From assembly GCF_913777995.1 (NCBI RefSeq), contig NZ_CAJYVE010000024.1:248001-312000 (forward strand): 64,000 bases of DNA. Reading direction: 5' to 3'. The notes under the pieces were generated by a model. That model was not told the origin of the DNA. It saw only the letters and a program-made list of their open reading frames with translations, and did not search any database. The first letter of the stretch is position 1. Each line of letters begins with the position of its first letter. This document shows positions 55,943 through 64,000 of the stretch, piece by piece. The stretch comes from an uncultured Pseudomonas sp. (GTDB lineage: Bacteria > Pseudomonadota > Gammaproteobacteria > Pseudomonadales > Pseudomonadaceae). The translations under genes and the position numbers were made by a program.

Positions 55943-56160
55943 TTAGAGCGGCTTCAGCCGCGAAGCGACCGCCTGTTCACAACAGATGCAGTGAATCTCA
56001 ATACTGGTCAGTTAGCCGGTATATGGCTTTAGTGGGAGCGAGCTTGCTCGCGAAAAGCTGGCAAAGTCGCTGCATCTGTTGTGAACGTGACGCCGCCTTC
56101 GCGAGCAAGCTCGCTCCCACGGCCTAACTGACCAGTATTGCGGCTAAAGCCACTCCCACC
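55943..56160. repeat. Nested REP-type palindromes
   Basis: At least three nested inverted repeats: a 17-bp pair GTTCACAACAGATGCAG (about 55975-55991) with its complement at about 56070-56086; a 16-bp perfect pair AATACTGGTCAGTTAG (56000-56015) with 56124-56139; and a 23-bp perfect pair (56032-56054 with 56098-56120, arm starting GTGGGAGCGAGCTTGCTCGC). The outermost arms, GAGCGGCTTCAGCCGC and GCGGCTAAAGCCACTC, match the element at 36522-36610. The whole 335-nt gap between the AEC and phoD genes consists of this plus short flanks; no gene is seen in it. Confidence 0.8.
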
Positions 56161-56188
56161 GGGTGCTCTGGTCGGCCCCAGCAGAGGG

Positions 56189-57745
56189 TCATACCGAAGG
56201 CTGCAGCTTGCGTTCGTACACCGCCACGCCATCCAGGTCGCGCAGGGTGACGGTCAGTTCGCCGCTCTGCCCTTCGATGTTGACTTCACCGAAGAACTGG
56301 AAGCCCGCGAACGGCGAGGTGTTCTGCGCCGGCGGGGCCTTCTGGAACACCAGCTCCGGACCGAAGGTCATGTCCAGCTTGTTCGGCCCGAAGCTGCCGG
56401 CATTGAGCGGCCCGGCCACGAATTCCCAGAACGGCTCGAAATCCTGGAAGTGCGCACGCTCCGGCTGGTAATGGTGGGCCGCGCAGTAGTGCACGTCGGC
56501 GGTCAGCCATAGGTAGTCGCGGACCTGCTCGGCGCGCAGGAAGGCCAGCAGCTCGGCGATTTCCATCTCACGTCCCAGGGCCGGGCCATCGTTGCCGTTG
56601 GCGATGGCTTCCCAGCGCGGCACCCCAGGGCTGACCTCGCCGTCGGGCACGCCCAGGCCGATGGGCATGTCGGCGGCAATGACCTTCCACTGCGCCTGGG
56701 AAGCCTTGAGTTCGCGCTTGAGCCAGTCGAGCTGCTCACGACCAAGAAACGCCGTGTCCGGACCCGGCTTGTCCGACAGGTTGGCGTCGTTGCCGCCCCG
56801 ATAGCTGCGCATGTCGAGTACGAAGACATCCAGCATCGGCCCGTAGGGAATCTTGCGATACACCCGCCCTCCGCCATCGGCGGCCTGCAGGCGCATCGGT
56901 GCGTATTCCAGAAAGGCTTGGCGGCCACGCGCGGCCAGCAGCTGGATGTCGCGTACCTTGTAGCGGTCGTCGAGCTGCTTGCTGGACGACCAGTTGTTGG
57001 TCACCTCATGGTCGTCCCACTGCCAGATCTGCGGCACCTGGGCATTGAACAACCGCAGGTTGTCGTCCATGAGGTTGTAGCGGTAATTGCCACGGTATTC
57101 ATCGAGGGTCTCGGCCACCTTGCTCTTCGCCTCGGTGGTGAGGTTGCGCCAGATACGCCCGTCCTCGGTGGTCAGCTGCGCGGGCACCGGGCCGTCGGCA
57201 TAGATGGTGTCGCCGCTGTGGATGAAGAAGTCCGGCAGGCGCAGGCGCATGGCTTCATAGATGCGCATGCCGCCGATGTCCGGGTTGATGCCGAAGCCCT
57301 GCCCCACCGTGTCGCCGCTCCACACGAAGCGAATGTCGCGGCGCTGCTGCGGCATGCTGCGCAAGTGGCCGAACCACGGCTCGCTGGCCAGGCCCGATTG
57401 CGCGTCCTCGAAGAACACCCGGTAGAAGATCGCCTGGTCGGCGGGCAGACCACTGAGTTCGACGCGGGCAGTGAAATCGCTGCGCGCATCGACCACCGGC
57501 GACACCGCCTTGCGCGGCTGGCTGAACAGGCTGCGGGTGTCCCATTCCACCACCATGCGCGCCGGGCGGTCGCAGCGGCTCCAGACGATCGCCCGGTCAC
57601 CCTGCAGGTCGCCGGACTGCACACCGTCGGTGATCTTCGGCCGCGCCTGGGGCGAAGCGATTACCGCCGGTGCCAGGCCTGGCAGGATCAGTCCGGCGCC
57701 GGCGGCCTGAATGACCTGGCGGCGCTTGAGTTCGAAAGTCCCCAT
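56189..57745 (-). CDS. phoD: PhoD-type alkaline phosphatase/phosphodiesterase
   Basis: 518-residue secreted metallophosphatase. The N-terminus has a twin-arginine-like signal (ELKRRQVIQAAGAGL, Arg 8-9) processed near residue 32. The catalytic region includes FVWSGDTVGQGFG, FIHSGDTIYADGP and WDDHEVTNNW, which bind Fe3+ and Ca2+ in PhoD enzymes. GAGGAGGTAACC precedes the ATG at 57745. No Pho box was identified, so phosphate control is only assumed. Its position between a transporter and the fru operon is not a conserved core arrangement as far as I can judge. Confidence 0.9.
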   Translation of the reverse strand: MGTFELKRRQVIQAAGAGLILPGLAPAVIASPQARPKITDGVQSGDLQGDRAIVWSRCDRPARMVVEWDTRSLFSQPRKAVSPVVDARSDFTARVELSGLPADQAIFYRVFFEDAQSGLASEPWFGHLRSMPQQRRDIRFVWSGDTVGQGFGINPDIGGMRIYEAMRLRLPDFFIHSGDTIYADGPVPAQLTTEDGRIWRNLTTEAKSKVAETLDEYRGNYRYNLMDDNLRLFNAQVPQIWQWDDHEVTNNWSSSKQLDDRYKVRDIQLLAARGRQAFLEYAPMRLQAADGGGRVYRKIPYGPMLDVFVLDMRSYRGGNDANLSDKPGPDTAFLGREQLDWLKRELKASQAQWKVIAADMPIGLGVPDGEVSPGVPRWEAIANGNDGPALGREMEIAELLAFLRAEQVRDYLWLTADVHYCAAHHYQPERAHFQDFEPFWEFVAGPLNAGSFGPNKLDMTFGPELVFQKAPPAQNTSPFAGFQFFGEVNIEGQSGELTVTLRDLDGVAVYERKLQPSV

Positions 57746-57816
57746 GGTTACCTCCTCGCAAACGGGCAAAGAGGCAACCTAACAGGGCAATGTTGGCGGG
57801 ACGTGACAGCCGGGTT

Positions 57817-59550
57817 TCAGTTCGCCTGCGGCGCCACGGCCAGCTCCATCGCCTCGGGGCGCTTGAGCGCCGCATACAACACACCGGTGACCAGGCTGCC
57901 GGCGACGATGGCCAGCAGGTACAGCAGCGCATGGTTGATGGCGTTGGGGATCAGCAACACGAACAGCCCGCCGTGCGGCGCCATCAGCTTGCAGCCGAAG
58001 TACATCGACAACGCACCGGTGAGCGCCCCGCCCGCGATGCTGGCCGGAATCACCCGCAACGGGTCCTTGGCGGCGAAGGGAATCGCGCCTTCGGAAATGA
58101 AGCACAGCCCCAGCACGAAGGAGGCCTTGCCGGCCTCGCGCTCGCTTTGGGCGAACTTGCGCCGCGCCAGCACGCTGGCGATGCCCATGCCGATCGGCGG
58201 CACCATGCCGGCGGCCATCACCGCAGCCATTGGCGCGTAGCTCTGCGAGGCCAGCAGGCCCACCGAGAACGCATAGGACGCCTTGTTGATCGGCCCGCCA
58301 AGGTCGACGCACATCATCGCGCCGAGCACCACACCGAGCAGAATGGCGTTGGCGGTGCCCATGCTCTCCAGGAACTGGGTCAAGGCGCCAAGCAGGCTGG
58401 CCACTGGCTGGCCGACCACGTAGATCATCATCAGGCCGGTGAACAGGCTGGCCAGCAACGGAATGATGAGGATCGGCTTGAGCGCCTCGACACTGGCCGG
58501 CAGGCGCGCGTAGCGGTTGATCAGCAAGGCGCTGTAGCCGGCCAGGAAGCCGGCGACGATGCCGCCGATGAAGCCGGCCCCCAAGGTGCTGGCCAGCAGG
58601 CCGCCGATCATGCCCGGCGCCAGGCCAGGGCGGTCGGCGATCGACCAGGCGATGTAACCGGCCAGCAGCGGCACCATGAGTTTGAACGCAGCCTCGCCGC
58701 CGATCTGCATCAGCGCCGCCGCCAGGGTGCCCTTCTCCTTGAACGCCTCGATGCCGAAGACGAACGACAAGGCGATCAGCAGGCCGCCCGCCACGACCAT
58801 CGGCAACATGAACGAAACGCCAGTGAGCAGATGCTTGTAGACCCCGGTGCTTTCGGACTTGGCCGACGACGCCTGGCCGGTGCTGGCCGTGCTTTCCACC
58901 TTGCCCTCGGCCAGGGCCTTGGCCAGGGTCGCGTCGGGCTGCTTGAGGGCGATGCCGGTGCCGCAACGGTAGATGCGTTTACCGGCGAAGCGCTCGGTGG
59001 CCACTTCGATATCCGTGGCCAGCAGCACCACATCGGCGTCCTGGATGGCCTGGGCACTCAGCGGTGTGCGGGCGCCTACCGAGCCTTGGGTTTCCACCTG
59101 CAGCTCGTGGCCCAGGCGCTTGGCGGACTGCTGCAGCGCCTCGGCGGCCATGAAGGTATGCGCCACCCCGGTGGGGCAGGCGGTGATTGCCACGATACGC
59201 GCTGCACCCTGGCCGACGCTCGCCGGGCTGGCCGACACTTCCCAGGACTGCGCCTGCTCGGCGGCTCGGGTGAGGAACGCATCGACATCCTGCAAGGCTT
59301 GGGCCGGCGAGCCCTGGTACAGGCGCTTGCCAGCGAAGCGGTCGAGGTCCAGCGCGCCGCTGAACACCGCGACGACCAGCTCGGCCTGCTCGATATCCTG
59401 GGCCGAAAGGCGACCACCCGGCTTGTTCGGGTCGACCACTTCCACGCAGGTCGACCAGCCCAGGCGCTGCGCCGCCGCCTCCAGCAGGCGGGCACTGAGC
59501 ACGCTGCTGACCTTGCCGTTGGGGCACGCCGTTACTATGGCTACTTTCAT
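57817..59550 (-). CDS. fruA: Fructose-specific PTS permease EIIBC
   Basis: 577-residue permease taking up fructose as fructose 1-phosphate. Domain order: IIB' (about 1-95, with Cys 9 in ACPNGKVSS), IIB (about 120-215, active Cys in TACPTGVAHTF), a linker, then the membrane IIC part (about 235-565) with TGVSFMLPMVVAGGLLIAL and GFIGGIVAGFLAGY. The ATG at 59550 is used; two codons earlier an ATG or GTG could add residues. Last gene of fruB-fruK-fruA. Confidence 0.95.
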   Translation of the reverse strand: MKVAIVTACPNGKVSSVLSARLLEAAAQRLGWSTCVEVVDPNKPGGRLSAQDIEQAELVVAVFSGALDLDRFAGKRLYQGSPAQALQDVDAFLTRAAEQAQSWEVSASPASVGQGAARIVAITACPTGVAHTFMAAEALQQSAKRLGHELQVETQGSVGARTPLSAQAIQDADVVLLATDIEVATERFAGKRIYRCGTGIALKQPDATLAKALAEGKVESTASTGQASSAKSESTGVYKHLLTGVSFMLPMVVAGGLLIALSFVFGIEAFKEKGTLAAALMQIGGEAAFKLMVPLLAGYIAWSIADRPGLAPGMIGGLLASTLGAGFIGGIVAGFLAGYSALLINRYARLPASVEALKPILIIPLLASLFTGLMMIYVVGQPVASLLGALTQFLESMGTANAILLGVVLGAMMCVDLGGPINKASYAFSVGLLASQSYAPMAAVMAAGMVPPIGMGIASVLARRKFAQSEREAGKASFVLGLCFISEGAIPFAAKDPLRVIPASIAGGALTGALSMYFGCKLMAPHGGLFVLLIPNAINHALLYLLAIVAGSLVTGVLYAALKRPEAMELAVAPQAN

Positions 59551-59567
59551 TACCAACCCCTCTCTTG

Positions 59568-60506
59568 TTATTCGCTCAGGCTGCGCACGGTCACGCCGTC
59601 CGCCAGTCGTTCGAGTTGCTGCGCATCGGTGATACCGAAACCGATCTGGGTCACCGCCATCGCCGCGATGGCCGTCGCGGTACGCAGGGCTTCACGCGGC
59701 TCGTCGCCACGCAGCAGACCATGCAGCATGCCGGCCAGCAGCGAATCGCCGGCCCCCACGGTACTGGCTACCTGCACCTTGGGCGGCAGGGCCTGCAGCG
59801 CGGAGTGGCCACGGAACCAGCAAACACCGTCGGCGCCCTGGGAAATCACCACATGTTCGACACCCTGGGCCTGCAGACGCCGGGCGGCATCACCTTGCTG
59901 TACCAGCGACTCGACCGCCTCGCCAAGCACATCGCCGAGTTCTTCGGTGTTGGGCTTGACCAGCCAGGGGCCGGCCTCCAGGCCGGCCGCCAACGCCGGG
60001 CCACTGGTATCCAGGGCGACCTTGACCCCCTGCTTGCCGAGCATGCCCAGCAGGCGCTTGAGCCATTGCGGGTCGATCCCACGCGGCAGGCTACCGGCCA
60101 CCACCACGGCATCGAAGCCGGCGGCGATGCGCTCCAGGCGGCTGAACAGCGCCTGCTGTTCCGCTTCGCCGACCACCAGCCCCGGACCATTGATGTCGGT
60201 GATGCGCCCGGCACTCTCGGCCAGCTTGAGGTTGCTGCGGGTTTCTCCCGGCACCCGCACGAACTCGTCGACGAAACCGCGCCGGGCGATCAGCGCATCG
60301 AAGGCCTGGGGATTGTCCAGGCCCAGGAAACCGGAGACGGTCACCGCATGACCGAGGTCGGCGAGCACCTGAGCCACATTGAGGCCCTTGCCCGCGGCGT
60401 GGGTGAGCATGGCTTCGCCCCGGTTGACTTCACCCACGCGCAGCTGCGCCAGCTGTACGGTGAGGTCCAGTGCCGGGTTGAGCGTGAGGGTCAGGATATT
60501 GGCCAT
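59568..60506 (-). CDS. fruK: 1-phosphofructokinase
   Basis: 312-residue PfkB-family kinase turning fructose 1-phosphate into fructose 1,6-bisphosphate. N-terminal TLNPALDLTVQL, glycine pair AAGKGLNVAQVLADLG, and the catalytic STVGAGDSLLAGML are intact. In P. putida its substrate fructose 1-phosphate is the ligand that releases Cra/FruR. The start overlaps the fruB stop by one base. Confidence 0.96.
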   Translation of the reverse strand: MANILTLTLNPALDLTVQLAQLRVGEVNRGEAMLTHAAGKGLNVAQVLADLGHAVTVSGFLGLDNPQAFDALIARRGFVDEFVRVPGETRSNLKLAESAGRITDINGPGLVVGEAEQQALFSRLERIAAGFDAVVVAGSLPRGIDPQWLKRLLGMLGKQGVKVALDTSGPALAAGLEAGPWLVKPNTEELGDVLGEAVESLVQQGDAARRLQAQGVEHVVISQGADGVCWFRGHSALQALPPKVQVASTVGAGDSLLAGMLHGLLRGDEPREALRTATAIAAMAVTQIGFGITDAQQLERLADGVTVRSLSE

Positions 60507-63373
60507 CAGCGAGCCTCCACGAGTGCACGAACTTCAGCGGCGCCAGCCGCCATCAAGGCATCCCGCGCCAAGGCGCGTGCCCCCTCCTGGCTCAACTCAC
60601 GTACGCAGGCCTTCACTTCGGGGATGCTGCGGGCCGCGACGCTCAGTTCGTCCACACCCAGGCCGACCAACACCGGCACCGCCAGCGGGTCGGCAGCCAG
60701 CTCACCGCACACCCCCACCCATTTGCCGTGGGCATGAGCCGCCTTGACGGTCATGTCGATCAATTGCAGCACCGCCGGATGCAGGCCATCGGCCTGGGCC
60801 GACAGCGTCGGGTGGCCACGGTCGATGGCCAGGGCGTACTGGGTTAGGTCGTTGGTGCCGACGCTGAAGAAATCCACCTCCTGGGCCAGCACCGGCGCCA
60901 GCAGCGCCGCCGAGGGCACCTCGACCATGATGCCCAGCTGCAGGTCACTGACCGGGATCTCGCCGCGCAGGCGCTCGACCATGTCCCGCGCCTGACGCCA
61001 CTCTTCGACGCGGCCGACCATCGGGAACATGATGCGCAACGGGCGATCACCAGCGGCCCGCAGCAAGGCTCGCAGCTGGGCCTCCATGATTTCGGGGCGT
61101 TGCAGGGTCAGGCGGATGCCGCGCACGCCGAGAAACGGGTTCTCTTCCTTGTCGATGGGCCAGTACGGCAGCGGTTTGTCGCCGCCGACGTCCAGGGTCC
61201 GCACCACCAGTGGCCGGCCCTGCAGGTCGTCGAGCACGCGGCGGTACTCGGCTTCCTGGGTGGCTTCGTCCGGGGCCTGGTTGTGGGCCATGAACAGCAA
61301 TTCGGTACGCAGCAGGCCGATGCCTTCCGCGCCTTGCGCCACGGCCGCCGGGGTGCCGGTGCTGTCACCGATGTTGGCGCAGACCTCCACGCGATGACCG
61401 TCACGGGTCACGGCCGGTTCCAGGCGCGCGGCGGCAGCCGCCTCCAGACGCTGGGCACGGGCATCGCGTTCGGCAATGGCGCGTTGCAAGGTGCTGTCGT
61501 CCGGAGCAACGGTCAGGCGACCGCGCTGGGCGTCGAGCAACAGCGGCGTGCCCGAGGCAATGCGCAGTACCTGTTCGCCAGCGCCCACCAGTGCGGTGAT
61601 GCCCAAGGCGCGGGCGACGATGGCGCTGTGCGCGGTGGCACCGCCACGCGCGGTAAGAATACCGGCGACCCGCTGCGGATCGAGGCGCGCCACATCCGAC
61701 GGACCGACTTCGTCCATCACCAGTACATAAGGCTGGTCTGGCTCGGCAGCCTGCTGCACGCCGCACAGATGAGCCAGCACCCGGCGACCGACATCGCGCA
61801 GGTCGGCAGCACGCTCGGCCAGCAATGGGTCGTTGAGGGCTTCCTGGCGCAATGCCGCCGACTCGATGACCTCGTTCCAGGCCGATGCCGCACTGACGCC
61901 GCTGTCCAGGCGACGCATCACGTCATCGGTCAGTTCCGGGTCATCGAGCATTTCCTGGTGGGTGACGAAGATTTCACCAATCGCCTTGGCCTGGCTGCGG
62001 CTGATGAGCTGTTCGATCTCGCCACGCACGAAGGCCAGGGCGTCTTGCAGGCGCTGACGCTCGGCGGCTGGTGATTCGCCCTGTGCCGGGTAGTCGAACA
62101 CCGGGGTCAGCTGCACATGCGCCGGCCCCATGGCGATACCCGGCGAGGCCGCCACGGCGCTGAGTACCGCACCGGCCTGCGGGGCCGGCACCGCGCGTGG
62201 AGCCGCCTGCGCAGCTTCGACCGGTGCCGGCGCTGGCATGGCACTGACCGGCTCGACCTCTTCGCCGAGGCCCTCTTGCACCGCGGCCAGCAGCGCCGGC
62301 AGCGCGTCGGCGGCGATGCCTGGCTCGGCGACGAATTCCAGGGTCTGGCCACGCCGCGCGCCCATGCTCAGCAGCTTGCTGAGGCTTTTGGCCGACACGG
62401 CGCTGTCGTTGCTTTCCATCACCCGAACGCGAATTTCCCCCTCGAAGCCCTTGGCCAATTGCGCAAGGATCTTCGCCGGACGGGCATGCAAACCGTGGGC
62501 GTTGGCCAGCACGATCTGCGCACCGGGCCACTCGGCAGGCACTTCGCCGCCCAGGGCCTGCAGCACCACACGGCTGTTGGTCGCCTGGCCCAGCTCCTGG
62601 CCGCGGCCTTCGATGAGCAGGGCGCACAGGCGCTCCAGCAGCGCCTGGTGAGCTTCGCCCAGGCTGGCCAGGCAGAACAGCCCGGTCACCGGCTGGCCCA
62701 GGTAGCGCAGGGGCTTGTCCGGGGTGACGAAGGCCAGGCCGGGACGCTTGACGGTCTGTTCGCTGTGCAGCCACCACAGGCCGTCACCCAGCGACAGCGC
62801 CTCGACCTGCTGCAGCACGGCAGCGAAGCCGTTATCCACACAGTCGGCCTTACGCAGCAGGCGCGCACCGCGCCACACCAGTTCTTCGAAATCCTCCACC
62901 GACAGGCCGAGGCTGATCATCTGCGCATCCAGGGCCAGCTCCTGGGGCGCGCCCTGCAGCAGCTTGAGCAGGTCTTCCGGCGTGCCGGCCGTCCGCAATG
63001 CCGGTCCCAGATCATCCTCGCCCAGGGCGCGGGTCAATAATTGCAGCAGGCGCAGGTGTTCGTCGGACTTGGCCGCGATGCCGATCGCCAGGTAGACGAT
63101 CTGCCCGTCACCCCAGTCCACACCGTCGGGAAACTGCATCAGGCGTACGCCGGTGGTATGCACCTGGTCGCGGGTCTGCGGGGTACCGTGGGGAATGGCG
63201 ATGCCTTGACCGAGGAAGGTCGAACCTTGCTGCTCACGGTCTTGCAGCCCCTTGAGATAACCCGGGGCGACCAGGCCGTCAGCCACCAGGTGATTGGCGA
63301 TCAGTTCAAGAGCGGTGGATTTGTCCGCAGCCACCTGGGCCATGGAAATCTGCTCAAGAGAGAGTTCGAGCAT
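60506..63373 (-). CDS. fruB: Fructose PTS multiphosphoryl transfer protein (EIIA-HPr-EI)
   Basis: 955-residue fusion that carries phosphate from PEP to FruA. Domains: EIIA-Fru (about 1-145, phospho-His 62 in AIPHGTPQT), a linker, HPr-like FPr (about 280-370, GLHARPAKILAQLAKGF), an alanine/proline-rich linker (AMPAPAPVEAAQAAPRA), and EI (about 400-955, GGATAHSAIVARALG with the phospho-His, and GVCGELAADP). The ATG at 63373 fits MLELSLEQISMAQ. It is the first gene of fruBKA. Confidence 0.96.
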   Translation of the reverse strand: MLELSLEQISMAQVAADKSTALELIANHLVADGLVAPGYLKGLQDREQQGSTFLGQGIAIPHGTPQTRDQVHTTGVRLMQFPDGVDWGDGQIVYLAIGIAAKSDEHLRLLQLLTRALGEDDLGPALRTAGTPEDLLKLLQGAPQELALDAQMISLGLSVEDFEELVWRGARLLRKADCVDNGFAAVLQQVEALSLGDGLWWLHSEQTVKRPGLAFVTPDKPLRYLGQPVTGLFCLASLGEAHQALLERLCALLIEGRGQELGQATNSRVVLQALGGEVPAEWPGAQIVLANAHGLHARPAKILAQLAKGFEGEIRVRVMESNDSAVSAKSLSKLLSMGARRGQTLEFVAEPGIAADALPALLAAVQEGLGEEVEPVSAMPAPAPVEAAQAAPRAVPAPQAGAVLSAVAASPGIAMGPAHVQLTPVFDYPAQGESPAAERQRLQDALAFVRGEIEQLISRSQAKAIGEIFVTHQEMLDDPELTDDVMRRLDSGVSAASAWNEVIESAALRQEALNDPLLAERAADLRDVGRRVLAHLCGVQQAAEPDQPYVLVMDEVGPSDVARLDPQRVAGILTARGGATAHSAIVARALGITALVGAGEQVLRIASGTPLLLDAQRGRLTVAPDDSTLQRAIAERDARAQRLEAAAAARLEPAVTRDGHRVEVCANIGDSTGTPAAVAQGAEGIGLLRTELLFMAHNQAPDEATQEAEYRRVLDDLQGRPLVVRTLDVGGDKPLPYWPIDKEENPFLGVRGIRLTLQRPEIMEAQLRALLRAAGDRPLRIMFPMVGRVEEWRQARDMVERLRGEIPVSDLQLGIMVEVPSAALLAPVLAQEVDFFSVGTNDLTQYALAIDRGHPTLSAQADGLHPAVLQLIDMTVKAAHAHGKWVGVCGELAADPLAVPVLVGLGVDELSVAARSIPEVKACVRELSQEGARALARDALMAAGAAEVRALVEAR

Positions 63374-63553
63374 GCGTGACTCCTGTGGGCGACGGCGCGC
63401 CACGTGATTCTTGTTCTAGGTTCTGGACGAACAGCGGCTAGGTTGTGCCTTGCCTGAACTTCGCTTGCGGCTTTTGTTGCAAAACCATCGCGGCGACCTT
63501 CGCTATCGATCTGACAGCATCCTTGCCACGATATCAGCGCAAAACTTGCCTGC

Positions 63554-63565
63554 TGAAACGTTTAA
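63554..63565. promoter_or_regulatory. FruR/Cra operator between fruR and fruB
   Basis: TGAAACGTTTAA is the exact reverse complement of the P. putida Cra operator core TTAAACGTTTCA (known for the fruB promoter). It sits 181 nt before the fruB ATG and 252 nt before the fruR GTG. The rest of the 63374-63816 gap (443 nt) shows no gene and no clear -10/-35 pair. Confidence 0.85.
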
Positions 63566-63816
63566 TCTAAAATCAAACGGCACGTTACTCGATTCTGGCC
63601 GCCGGTTGAAGCCCGAGTGCTCCGAATGGTCGTTGGGGGTGCAAATACTTCGACCGTTCGCCATCGCCAATGGTCTGCTGTATAGATCCCGGCACATGGG
63701 ACACAATCCCACGGGTCCAATGAGGTTAGATCGCCAGTGTCTGCCCGGCTCGTGAAGGATGAAAGATCCTGAACAGGCCCGATGGCCATGAGGCAACCAC
63801 AACAAAGGAACCTTCG

Positions 63817-64000
63817 GTGAAACTCAGTGATATCGCACGCCTGGCCGGTGTTTCCGTGACTACTGCCAGCTATGTGATCAACGGCAAGGCCGAGCAGCAG
63901 CGCATCAGCCCCGCCACCGTGGAACGCGTCCGCGCGGTGGTCGAGCAGCACGACTTCCGTCCCAACCCCCAGGCCGCCGGGCTGCGCAGCCGTCACAGCC
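63817..64000 (+). CDS. fruR: Fructose operon repressor FruR/Cra, N-terminal part (cut by window end)
   Basis: LacI-family regulator, first 61 residues only. GTG start at 63817, with AAAGGAAC upstream. The DNA-binding helix-turn-helix reads [21 protein letters not shown], followed by [15 protein letters not shown], the hinge region. In P. putida it represses fruBKA and responds to fructose 1-phosphate. Divergent from fruB, with the operator between. Confidence 0.95.
   Translation, partial: MKLSDIARLAGVSVTTASYVINGKAEQQRISPATVERVRAVVEQHDFRPNPQAAGLRSRHS

Noticed and set aside
57790-60351. Plus-strand open frame of 853 codons opposite fruA and fruK
   Set aside because: Shadow of the PTS genes, rich in Arg, His, Gln and Ala, with no recognisable domain.
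63450-63755. Open frames in the fruB-fruR gap
   Set aside because: No ribosome-binding site, biased composition, and the region holds the known operator position.

Overview
The window is a high-GC chromosomal segment from a Pseudomonas, most likely the P. putida group. This is inferred from protein sequences, gene order and the short palindromic repeats between genes. Gene order follows the conserved Pseudomonas block gmhA-sspBA-pet-rpsI/rplM ... cysD/cysNC ... algW-his-murA-mla ... lpt-rpoN-ptsN-rapZ-ptsO ... mreBCD-gatCAB, ending in the fructose PTS operon. I see no prophage, insertion sequence, CRISPR array, rRNA or tRNA.

Layout. 1-5400: end of gmhA, a BON-domain lipoprotein (dolP-like), sspA-sspB, and petABC (cytochrome bc1). 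5400-11500: rplM-rpsI with a strong promoter and a leader of about 180 nt, a GlxA-type AraC regulator, zapE, trpS, an alpha/beta hydrolase and a YhcB/ZapG-like protein. 11500-15900: sulfate activation (cysD, cysNC) interrupted by a small four-helix-bundle gene flanked by inverted heptamer repeats, then a Nif3-like protein. 16000-25300: algW, hisC-hisD-hisG, murA, ibaG and the mlaFEDCB lipid-transport operon. 25600-32700: kdsD-kdsC-lptC-lptA-lptB (lipopolysaccharide), rpoN, hpf and the nitrogen-PTS genes ptsN-rapZ-ptsO. 32700-35800: the iron-starvation operon fagA-fumC-orfX-sodA behind a good Fur box, with a coupled 49-residue membrane microprotein at its end. 36000-36500: a small Pseudomonas-specific protein behind an elaborate self-complementary leader. 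36600-50000: pmbA, darP, tldD, a nitrilase-family amidase, yhdP, rng, maf, mreD, mreC and mreB. 50000-55900: gatCAB, an RlpA-like lipoprotein, a cation antiporter and an AEC transporter. 56000-64000: a PhoD-type phosphatase, then fruA-fruK-fruB and the divergent start of fruR with its operator.

Functionally the region is mostly core: envelope construction (Kds, Lpt, Mla, MurA, Mre, YhdP, AlgW), respiration, translation (rplM, rpsI, trpS, gatCAB, hpf), histidine and sulfur assimilation, and the nitrogen and fructose phosphotransferase systems.

The least ordinary elements are: (1) the leader at 36095-36276, where one central segment can pair with either an upstream arm or a downstream arm that covers the ribosome-binding site; (2) the cassette in the cys operon at 13471-13964, whose protein family and flanking inverted repeats resemble 23S rRNA intervening sequences; (3) the unlisted 49-residue membrane protein after sodA; (4) a probable ATT start for mreC; (5) nested REP-type palindromes at 55943-56160.
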